Assembly (NCBI GenBank): GCA_964430365.1 | Contig: CAYSEU010000047.1 | Location: 1-5,603, forward strand | Reading direction: 5' to 3' | Source: JAVEVH01 sp964430365 | Lineage (GTDB): Bacteria > Patescibacteriota > Dojkabacteria > SC72 | DNA: 5,603 bases | Part shown: piece by piece, positions 1 through 5,585 of the stretch | How positions within the stretch are numbered: the stretch's first letter is position 1 | Layout: each line of letters begins with the position of its first letter | Notes under the pieces: generated by a model | What the model saw: only the letters and a program-made list of their open reading frames with translations | What the model was told of the DNA's origin: nothing | Database searches by the model: none | Translations under genes and position numbers: made by a program

Positions 1-1913
1 ATGTAGATATGGTATGTATCGTAATACCCTCTCAATTTATTGAGAGTATTGTAGATGATTGTATTAAAAAAAAGGTAAATAGTGTAATAATAATATCTGC
101 TGGATTTAAAGAAACAGGACAAGAAGGTAAAGAGTTAGAAGAGAAGATTAGTAAAAAATTAAAAGATGCTGGTATTAGATTAATAGGACCAAATACCTTA
201 GGTATTATTAATAATAATATTAATCTTAATCTGTCATTTGCTAGAGCTAACCCAGGTAATGGTACAACCGCATTCATATCTCAATCAGGTGCATTCTGTA
301 CCGCCATATTAGACCTAGCTATTAGGGACAATATCGGTTTTTCAAAAGTAATCTCCATTGGTAATAAAGCAGATATATCTGAAAATGAAATAATAGAGTA
401 TTTACAAAGAGATAAGTATACAGATTCAATAGCTATATATTTAGAAGAGTTTACAGATGGTAAAGACTTTATAGAAATTGCTAAAAGGGCATCTAAACCA
501 ATGATAATAATAGCACCAGGTAGCTCTCAAAAGGCCAGAACCGCGATTTCTTCACATACAGGCTCCCTAGCCAATTCATACGATACAACGATAGCAGCAA
601 TACAAAAAGGTAATTTGATAAAGGTAGAAAGCTCTGAAGAACTCTTTGATATGATTAAGGTTATATCTACTAAGAAACTTCCTAAGGGTAGAGGAGTAGG
701 AATTGTTACTAATGCTGGAGGTCCTGGAATAATGGCTACAGATTTTACTGAAACATTTGGGTTAGAGGTAGCAGAGATAGGGGATAAAACAAAAGAAAAG
801 CTTAAAAAATATTTACCTCTACAAGCTAATGTAAATAATCCAGTTGATATTCTAGGTGATGCTCTACTAGATAGATATGAATACACTATTAAAACTGTTC
901 TAGATGATGTTGCTGTTGATTCTTTACTAGTTATTCTAACTCCGCAATTAGTTACAGATATAGTTGGTGTAGCTAAGAGTATTGTAGATATACAGAAGAA
1001 AACATCAAAACCAATATTCTCATGCTTTCTAGGAGGACATGATATAGAAGAAGGTAATAAGGTATTAAGAGCGTATGGGCTATATGTATCTAATGATATT
1101 GAAGACACGATTAAATTGGTAAGTAAGCTATCTAACTATGTAATTGAAGAAGAGAGCTATACATCTCGAAAGCTCTCAGATTTAATATTACGAGGTAAAT
1201 ATAGGAAATTAATACATGAAGAGATTACAGATGAATCTACTGTTCTCTCTGATGATATAACAGAAAACATTGCTAAAGAGGTAGGATTAGATTTGCCCCA
1301 TCAGATAATTACTGCCAATATAGATGAAGCCATTGAGTTTGCTAGTGTAAACTTCCCTGTAGCTATAAAAGCAGTAGCTAAAGATTTAGCACATAAGACG
1401 GATTTTAAGGGAGTCTTTTTAGATATTAGAACAATATCTGAGTTACAGAGTAAGTTTGATGAGCTATCTACTAATATTGAAAAAGCCACTGGTAAGAAAG
1501 TACCAGAGATATTAATACAGGAAATGATTGAACCTAAGGTAGAATTCTTTATTGGAGCAAATAGAGAAGGAGATCTTAATATATACAGTAAAGAGGGATT
1601 TGGGTTTGGACATTTAATAGCAATAGGTAAGGGTGGTATATATACTGAAATACACAGGGATATTAGACATATCTTAGTACCAGAAAGTATTCAAAATATT
1701 ACTAAGAAATTAGATGATACTAATGTGGTAAAAATAATAGATGGGTATAGGGGTAAACAAAAACTAGCAAAAGAAAAAGTTATAGATACAATAGATAAGG
1801 TTCAAAAAATGTTAGTTACATATCCAGAGATAGTTAGTATAGATATGAATCCTGTAATGGTTACGGAAAAAAGAGCTGTAGTTGTTGATATAAAGGTATA
1901 TATTAAGAAATAG
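1..1913 (+). CDS. ADP-forming acyl-CoA (acetyl-CoA) synthetase, fused alpha-beta, 5'-partial
   Basis: The enzyme converts acyl-CoA (typically acetyl-CoA) + ADP + phosphate to acid + CoA + ATP in the cytoplasm, giving substrate-level ATP. Residues are counted from the ATG at 9. The end of the CoA-binding domain (about 1-85) contains ISAGFKETG and GPNTLG. A succinyl-CoA-ligase-like domain follows, with SQSGAF (91-96) and SSHTGSLA (181-188), whose His183 is the expected phosphohistidine and Glu146 a likely stabilising acid. After the second ligase domain (about 225-370) comes an ATP-grasp beta part (about 410-634) with AHKTDFKGV (461-469), GKGGIYTEIHRD (540-551) and IDMNPVMV (611-618). The order alpha then beta in one chain is a known family arrangement. 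The frame stays open to the left edge (Val-Asp precede the ATG, matching the family's conserved strand), so the ATG at 9 is not the start. About 65-70 N-terminal residues are missing against a usual ~700. The gene ends in TAG, 3 bases from the convergent pyrG stop. The family call is firm; acetate as substrate is likely, but other acyl-CoAs are possible. Confidence 0.93.
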   Translation, partial: VDMVCIVIPSQFIESIVDDCIKKKVNSVIIISAGFKETGQEGKELEEKISKKLKDAGIRLIGPNTLGIINNNINLNLSFARANPGNGTTAFISQSGAFCTAILDLAIRDNIGFSKVISIGNKADISENEIIEYLQRDKYTDSIAIYLEEFTDGKDFIEIAKRASKPMIIIAPGSSQKARTAISSHTGSLANSYDTTIAAIQKGNLIKVESSEELFDMIKVISTKKLPKGRGVGIVTNAGGPGIMATDFTETFGLEVAEIGDKTKEKLKKYLPLQANVNNPVDILGDALLDRYEYTIKTVLDDVAVDSLLVILTPQLVTDIVGVAKSIVDIQKKTSKPIFSCFLGGHDIEEGNKVLRAYGLYVSNDIEDTIKLVSKLSNYVIEEESYTSRKLSDLILRGKYRKLIHEEITDESTVLSDDITENIAKEVGLDLPHQIITANIDEAIEFASVNFPVAIKAVAKDLAHKTDFKGVFLDIRTISELQSKFDELSTNIEKATGKKVPEILIQEMIEPKVEFFIGANREGDLNIYSKEGFGFGHLIAIGKGGIYTEIHRDIRHILVPESIQNITKKLDDTNVVKIIDGYRGKQKLAKEKVIDTIDKVQKMLVTYPEIVSIDMNPVMVTEKRAVVVDIKVYIKK

Positions 1914-1916
1914 ATA

Positions 1917-3584
1917 TTACTTTTTACCCTCTTTAATACACGCTTGTATAAATCCTAAAAATATTGGATGAGGAGCTATAAATCTACTCTTAAGCTCAGG
2001 ATGATACTGTGTAGCTAAAAAGAATGGATGTATTTTACTATCTAGTTCTATAGCCTCTATCAATCTTCCATTAGGACTCCTACCACATAGTTTCATACCC
2101 TTACTTTCAATCATATGCTTATACTTGTTATTAAACTCATATCTATGCCTGTGTCTTTCCATTACAATAGGTAGAGAATTAAATAGCTCATTACCATATT
2201 TAGAATAAAGAGATTCTAATAAACTACCCTTCGCTATCTTACATGGCCATGCTCCTAATCTAATAGTTCCACCAAATTTACCTTCCTTGAGTAATTTCTT
2301 TTGTTCTTCCATTAGATGTATTACTAAATTCTTGGATTTTGGATTTACCTCTTGTGAATTAGCATCCTTAATACTAAGTACATTCCTACAATACTCTATT
2401 ACAGCCATCTGCATACCGTAACATAGTCCAAGATATGGTATTTTATTCTCTCTAGCTATTTGTATAGCCCTAATCTTACCTTCTGCGCCTCTACTACCCC
2501 AACCCTGAGGTACAATTAATCCATCCATAGATAATATCTTCTCTTCTAACTCTATATTCCCATTCAAATCATCAGCCACTATCCAGTGTATATTAGCGTT
2601 AAACCCTAATTCCCAAGCTGCATGATTAATAGCTTCTAATACAGATACATATGAATCTTTTAAATCAAATTTACCACTTTTAAAATACTTACCCACGATA
2701 CCAATATCTATACTCTTTTTAATAGTTTTCATCTTTTTAATCTTTTCTTTCCAATCCTTAAGTAGAGTATTTTTACTCTTAGGTTTTAGATTTAATACTT
2801 TTAGTATATTTTTCCCTATATTAGCCTCCTCAAAGTTAATCGGGATATCATATATATTATCTGCGTCAGGAGCAGATATAATATGGTCTACAGGTACAAA
2901 GCAGTATCTAGAAAGTTTCTCTTTTCTTACATCATCTATACCTAGTTTAGATCTCGCTATTAAAAAATCTGGATGTATACCATGAGTATTTAATAACTGT
3001 GTAGATATCTGTACAGGCTTACTCTTCATCTCACCTAGGGTTCCTGGTATTGGAAGGTACGAAACATGTATAGGTAATATATCTTGAGGAGTTTGTATTT
3101 TCATTACCTTATTTGCTTCTAAGAATAACCCATTCCCTACCTCACCTACAGTACCCCCTATTTCAATAATGCAAATATCTGCATCACTATCCTTAGCAAC
3201 TCTCTTAATCCAAGTAATTATCTCATCAGGAACGTGATAATCTAAACTTACCCATTTACCTTCATATGCTAACGATCTTTCATCCTTAATGACCTTCTCT
3301 AGTACTGCACCACAAGTCATAGAGTTAGGTCTTGAAAAAGATTCATTTACAAATCTTTCATAGCTACCAATATCCATATCTGTTTCAAAGCCATCCTCTA
3401 GTACAAATGTTTCTCCATGTTCAAGTGGATTCATAGTACCAGCATCCACATTTAAATAGGGATCAGCCTTAATTATGGTAACTTTAAAACCGTAAGACTT
3501 AAGTATGAAAGCAACTGATGCAGCAGAGATACCCTTACCTATACCAGAAATTACTCCTCCTGAGACAAATATGTATTTAGACAT
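1917..3584 (-). CDS. pyrG: CTP synthase (glutamine-hydrolysing)
   Basis: It makes CTP from UTP, ATP and glutamine, the last step of de novo CTP synthesis, in the cytoplasm. The 555 aa match the family length. The synthetase domain (1 to about 268) has the P-loop SGGVISGIGKG (8-18), DPYLNVDAGTMNP (41-53), Mg-binding region DMDIGSYERF (69-78) and EIGGTVGE (141-148). The class I glutaminase domain (about 290-552) has nucleophile Cys388 in GLCYGMQ and QYHPE (526-530) with His528 and Glu530, so the triad is intact. The oxyanion loop, usually PGGFG, reads PQGWG (359-363). The variants SGGVISGIGKG, GSRGAEGKI and ERHRHRYEFN resemble what I know of CPR bacterial PyrG rather than the usual TGGVVSSLGKG form. 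The ATG at 3584 gives the family's typical MxKYIFV opening. It is the last gene of the minus-strand run, behind its own promoter, with no Shine-Dalgarno sequence. Its TAA stop lies 3 bases from the convergent synthetase stop. Confidence 0.97.
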   Translation of the reverse strand: MSKYIFVSGGVISGIGKGISAASVAFILKSYGFKVTIIKADPYLNVDAGTMNPLEHGETFVLEDGFETDMDIGSYERFVNESFSRPNSMTCGAVLEKVIKDERSLAYEGKWVSLDYHVPDEIITWIKRVAKDSDADICIIEIGGTVGEVGNGLFLEANKVMKIQTPQDILPIHVSYLPIPGTLGEMKSKPVQISTQLLNTHGIHPDFLIARSKLGIDDVRKEKLSRYCFVPVDHIISAPDADNIYDIPINFEEANIGKNILKVLNLKPKSKNTLLKDWKEKIKKMKTIKKSIDIGIVGKYFKSGKFDLKDSYVSVLEAINHAAWELGFNANIHWIVADDLNGNIELEEKILSMDGLIVPQGWGSRGAEGKIRAIQIARENKIPYLGLCYGMQMAVIEYCRNVLSIKDANSQEVNPKSKNLVIHLMEEQKKLLKEGKFGGTIRLGAWPCKIAKGSLLESLYSKYGNELFNSLPIVMERHRHRYEFNNKYKHMIESKGMKLCGRSPNGRLIEAIELDSKIHPFFLATQYHPELKSRFIAPHPIFLGFIQACIKEGKK

Positions 3585-3591
3585 GTATATG
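3583..3591. repeat. ATGTATATG motif overlapping the pyrG start codon
   Basis: An exact copy of ATGTATATG whose first two bases are part of the pyrG start codon (coding strand CATATACATG). It lies downstream of the predicted pyrG promoter, in the 5' untranslated region, where the ribosome would bind if there were a Shine-Dalgarno site. Confidence 0.35.
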
Positions 3592-3606
3592 TGATATTAG
3601 GTTATT

Positions 3607-3621
3607 GAATACTGTATATTC
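3607..3621. repeat. Inverted repeat GAATA-N5-TATTC over the pyrG -10
   Basis: The 15-base stretch GAATACTGTATATTC has perfect 5-base arms separated by 5 bases and covers the predicted -10 element of pyrG. A dimeric repressor site would have this shape and place. With such short arms in AT-rich DNA, chance is a serious alternative. No regulator gene is visible in the window. Confidence 0.3.
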
Positions 3622-3639
3622 TCAAAGAGGAAATGTCAA
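3611..3639 (-). promoter_or_regulatory. Sigma-70-type promoter for pyrG
   Basis: On the minus strand, a perfect -35 hexamer TTGACA (3639-3634) is followed by exactly 17 bases and then TACAGT (3616-3611), a 4/6 match to TATAAT. TATACA two bases earlier is an alternative -10 with a 15-base spacer. Transcription would begin near 3604, leaving about 20 untranslated bases without a GGAGG-like site. The -35 starts 6 bases beyond the stop of the deaminase gene, so pyrG can be transcribed independently of the genes upstream. This is predicted from consensus only. Confidence 0.6.
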
Positions 3640-3642
3640 ATA

Positions 3643-3672
3643 TCCCTAATATATCTTTTTCTTACTTAGGGA
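3643..3672 (-). repeat. Inverted repeat (possible hairpin) at the end of the deaminase gene
   Basis: Perfect 7-base arms, TCCCTAA (3643-3649) and TTAGGGA (3666-3672), flank a 16-base loop. The structure spans the last codons and TAG stop of the deaminase gene and lies directly before the pyrG -35. On the transcript it could form a hairpin that weakens read-through into pyrG. The loop is large and no clean U-run follows (TATTTGACATTTCC), so I do not call it an intrinsic terminator. Confidence 0.35.
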
Positions 3673-4086
3673 ATTCCATTCTTCTACTAATTTAACAGTC
3701 TCCTCACTATCTATCCTCTTACTCTTTAATTCCTCGTTATTTCCATTCTCCTCATCAAAACCCATATTCATTGCATCTTTGTATGTATTACCGTAGTAAA
3801 CTTTCTTAATCTTAGCCCAATTAATAGCAGCTTCACACATCTTACAAGGTTGTCCAGTTGTATATATCTCACAATTAGAGAGATTAAAGCTTTTAAACTT
3901 TTTACTAGCATCTCTTAATATATTCATTTCAGCATGACATGTAGGATCTTTCTGTTTTAAAACAGTATTATGAGATTTCGCAATAACTTTACCATCATAT
4001 ACTAATACTGCTCCAAATGGTCCACCATGGCCCTTCTTCATTCCTTTTCTTGCTTCTTTTATTGCTACTTCCATAAATCGATTCAT
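3646..4086 (-). CDS. guaD: Guanine deaminase-like nucleobase deaminase
   Basis: This is a zinc-dependent hydrolytic deaminase of the cytidine-deaminase fold, most like the small bacterial guanine deaminase that converts guanine to xanthine and ammonia. At 146 aa it is close to the ~156 aa of B. subtilis GuaD. The zinc and catalytic motifs are complete: CHAEMN (50-55, His51 ligand, Glu53 proton shuttle) and PCKMC (80-84, Cys81 and Cys84 ligands). GuaD-like features are GGPFGAVLV (21-29), Asn40, INWA (88-91), MGFDE (108-112) and a C-terminal end in Tyr146, which in GuaD completes the partner's active site in a domain-swapped dimer. TGQPCKMCEAA departs from the usual SCEPCPMCLGA, so the exact substrate is uncertain. 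A TadA-type tRNA deaminase is less likely given the C-terminus. The ATG at 4086 is preferred over Met5 because it restores the family's N-terminal length. The gene starts 23 bases after the hydrogenase-like gene, so co-transcription is likely, and it has no Shine-Dalgarno site. Confidence 0.8.
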   Translation of the reverse strand: MNRFMEVAIKEARKGMKKGHGGPFGAVLVYDGKVIAKSHNTVLKQKDPTCHAEMNILRDASKKFKSFNLSNCEIYTTGQPCKMCEAAINWAKIKKVYYGNTYKDAMNMGFDEENGNNEELKSKRIDSEETVKLVEEWNSLSKKKIY

Positions 4087-4088
4087 AT

Positions 4089-4097
4089 ATGTATATG
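4089..4097. repeat. ATGTATATG motif upstream of the deaminase gene
   Basis: This is one of three exact copies of ATGTATATG in the window (others at 3583-3591 and 5565-5573), all in the spacers before minus-strand genes. Read on the coding strand it is CATATACAT, ending 3 bases before the ATG. It lies inside a 20-base TATA-like tract that could also contain a -10 element, but I find no convincing -35 for this gene. Confidence 0.35.
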
Positions 4098-4109
4098 TAT
4101 ATATTGAAA

Positions 4110-4949
4110 TTAAATCTTTCTACTAAAATCTATACCATCAGCATCTATCTTACGACCTGTTCTTCCTAAATCTTTCTCATACCTAGTAGCGTAATCTTTA
4201 TATCTTTTTACCCTCCTAATTCTCTCCTTAATAGGATATTTATAATCTATACCAGGACCATTTATACATCCACCTTCACAGGTAAGTATATCAAGGAATT
4301 TATAATGTTTGTAATATCCATCTTTAAATCCATCTAATACCTTTAATATGTTTTCCATTCCTTCTGTAACCAATATATCTTTTTTCTTGAGTATTTTCTC
4401 ATATGACAGAGTAGAAGAGAGTCCCCCAGAAAGAGGATATATCTTAGTGTAGTCATTATAGAGTTTATCAAATGTAATACTGTATTTAGAATCTGTAATC
4501 TTTTCTGGGATATTTTTCTTTAAAAAGAGTTCATCTAACTCTTTAAATGTAAGAACATCATCTATCATCCCTATTTCAGCTGCTTCTATTTTTTTTGTAA
4601 TACATGGCCCTACAAATATAACTTTGTATCCTGGAAAGTGCTTTTTAGAAATTAATGCCATACTACCCATAGGGGAGTGAACAGGTACTAGATTTTTAAT
4701 CAGATGAGGATATTTACCTCTTACAACATTAACTAAAGTAGGACAGGGTGAGGATATCCATGTCCTATCATCTTGATTTTTAAGTATTTCATAGTAATTT
4801 AAATTAGTCATCTTAGCACCAAAGGTTACTTCTACTACTTTAGAGAAACCTAACGCTCTTAATCTATATACAATATTTGGGTAATCATATACCGAGATAA
4901 ACGAGGGAGCTAACATACATAGATATTTTCCATTGCTTTTAAATTCCAT
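4110..4949 (-). CDS. H-domain-only [FeFe]-hydrogenase-like protein
   Basis: It matches the [FeFe]-hydrogenase large-subunit C-terminal domain, which holds the H-cluster for proton reduction or hydrogen oxidation. All four expected cluster cysteines are present in order: Cys69 in SSPCP, Cys116 in GPCITKK (with Lys119, the lysine that contacts the di-iron site), and Cys224 and Cys228 in TCEGGCINGPG. Other family segments are APSFISVYD (14-22), VVEVTFGA (38-45), DDVLTFKELDELF (130-142) and YPLSGGLSST (171-180). CEGGCINGPG and the ISSxCPxxVN form resemble the sensory-type (group C/D) enzymes more than classical bidirectional ones. The protein begins directly at the H-domain: at 279 aa there is no room for ferredoxin-like Fe-S domains, PAS or kinase parts. 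The position before Cys69 is Pro, where group A enzymes have the proton-relay Cys. The C-terminal tail (about 240-279) is basic. The start is two bases after the upstream stop. No maturase genes are in the window. A non-catalytic Fe-S protein is the alternative. Confidence 0.85.
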   Translation of the reverse strand: MEFKSNGKYLCMLAPSFISVYDYPNIVYRLRALGFSKVVEVTFGAKMTNLNYYEILKNQDDRTWISSPCPTLVNVVRGKYPHLIKNLVPVHSPMGSMALISKKHFPGYKVIFVGPCITKKIEAAEIGMIDDVLTFKELDELFLKKNIPEKITDSKYSITFDKLYNDYTKIYPLSGGLSSTLSYEKILKKKDILVTEGMENILKVLDGFKDGYYKHYKFLDILTCEGGCINGPGIDYKYPIKERIRRVKRYKDYATRYEKDLGRTGRKIDADGIDFSRKI

Positions 4950-4951
4950 AT

Positions 4952-5548
4952 CTATGCTTTTCTAAATTTAAGTGCAATATTTTTACCTGCATATGATCTG
5001 TAAAAATCAGCAAGAGAGTATTCTAAATCTGATTTCTTTTCCAAAGCTAAATCTGACTCATTAATTGAAGTACCCAGAAAAGAGTTAGTAATACCACCAG
5101 ACATAATAAAAAAGGAACCCTTTTTTAAACAATCTGAAATCTTTGCAAAGACATCTTCATTAATTAGGGAAAAATTAGAATATCTCAGTAAAAGAACTAA
5201 ATCATACTCAGAAGAATAATCAAAATCTTCAAAGCTATTTTTATAAAGATTCATCTTAAAGTAATTACTGTTTTCAAGGTTTAAAATCTTTTCTACATAC
5301 AATTTGTCTATATCCTCTTTATCTACACAATCTAAATTCACTTCTTTTTGATTAGATTCAGACCACTCTTTAAGAATATATGCTTCTGGGAAATGAGGTC
5401 CTGTACCAAGTACTAATATTTTAGGTTTTGGTATTTCATTTAACTCATTTATAGAGTAATCAACATGATTTAGAATATTCAATACTTCCTTTTTTGACTC
5501 ATCCCTCTCTTTTGCAACTTCGTTTCTAAATTCATTTGGCTCTAGCAT
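4952..5548 (-). CDS. Divergent Rossmann-fold protein, class I SAM-methyltransferase-like
   Basis: I do not recognise this 198-aa protein as a named family. Residues 43-58 (KILVLGTGPHFPEAYI) look like a Rossmann first strand and glycine loop, GTGPHFPEA standing where methyltransferases have GxGxG. VNLDCVDKEDID (70-81) fits the second strand with an acidic residue, YDLVLLLRYSNFSL (115-128) the fourth strand, and CLKKGSFFIMSGG (140-152) the usual 'leader puts up result' strand. The first 35 residues are charged and probably helical. There is no signal peptide or membrane segment, and only two isolated cysteines (74, 140), so it is not the missing Fe-S partner of the hydrogenase-like protein. The ATG at 5548 is the only sensible start, since the next Met is at residue 99. 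It sits 8 bases from a predicted -10. It ends in TAG two bases before the hydrogenase-like ATG, implying translational coupling. The methyltransferase assignment is structural inference; substrate and activity are unknown. Confidence 0.6.
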   Translation of the reverse strand: MLEPNEFRNEVAKERDESKKEVLNILNHVDYSINELNEIPKPKILVLGTGPHFPEAYILKEWSESNQKEVNLDCVDKEDIDKLYVEKILNLENSNYFKMNLYKNSFEDFDYSSEYDLVLLLRYSNFSLINEDVFAKISDCLKKGSFFIMSGGITNSFLGTSINESDLALEKKSDLEYSLADFYRSYAGKNIALKFRKA

Positions 5549-5556
5549 ATGTATAG

Positions 5557-5585
5557 ATGATATGATGTATATGAGTTAATTTCAA
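5557..5585 (-). promoter_or_regulatory. Sigma-70-type promoter for the minus-strand operon, near-leaderless
   Basis: On the minus strand TTGAAA (5585-5580) is a 5/6 -35, followed by exactly 17 bases and TATCAT (5562-5557), a 5/6 -10. Only 8 bases separate the -10 from the ATG at 5548, so the transcript would start at or within two bases of the start codon, making it leaderless or nearly so. It would drive the methyltransferase-like, hydrogenase-like and deaminase genes. A copy of ATGTATATG (5565-5573) lies in its spacer. Confidence 0.55.
5565..5573. repeat. ATGTATATG motif in the operon promoter spacer
   Basis: This is the third exact copy of the 9-mer ATGTATATG, lying between the predicted -35 and -10 of the operon promoter. 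The shorter relative ATGTATAGATG overlaps the start region at 5549-5559. Protein binding here would be expected to affect transcription, but AT-rich spacers can produce such words by chance. Confidence 0.35.

Noticed and set aside
9..11. ATG at 9 as the start of the acyl-CoA synthetase
   Set aside because: The frame is open to the window edge, the codons just before encode Val-Asp that continue a conserved strand of the CoA-binding domain, and the protein would lack its N-terminal ~65 residues. The gene is cut by the window.
527..1108. 193-codon open frame on the minus strand
   Set aside because: It lies wholly inside the well-supported synthetase gene on the other strand; its translation is Ser/Leu/Ile-rich with no recognisable motif. 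The shorter ones at 32-277 and 1301-1489 are the same kind of shadow.
3585..3645. Archaeal TATA-box promoter
   Set aside because: A perfect TTGACA with a 17-base spacer to a -10-like hexamer, and a second similar promoter at 5557-5585, explain the region better as bacterial.
3646..4086. tRNA adenosine deaminase (TadA)
   Set aside because: It shares the HAE and PCxxC zinc motifs, but the GGPFGAV start, GFDE segment and C-terminal tyrosine fit the guanine deaminase group better.
4087..4109. Separate promoter for the deaminase gene in the TATA-rich spacer
   Set aside because: Several TATACA-like words could serve as a -10, but no -35 at a suitable distance scores better than 4/6, and 23-base spacing fits read-through from the operon.
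4110..4949. Nar1/NARF-type Fe-S assembly protein
   Set aside because: Those eukaryotic relatives have an N-terminal Fe-S site and different motifs around the last cysteines; CEGGCINGPG and the absence of an N-terminal Fe-S domain favour a bacterial/archaeal hydrogenase-type H-domain. Not fully excluded.
1917..5548. Alternative genetic code (TGA as Gly or Trp, as in some CPR or mycoplasma lineages)
   Set aside because: All genes read through at family length with no in-frame TGA, and Trp is encoded by TGG. TGA is simply not used as a stop among five genes, too few to mean more.
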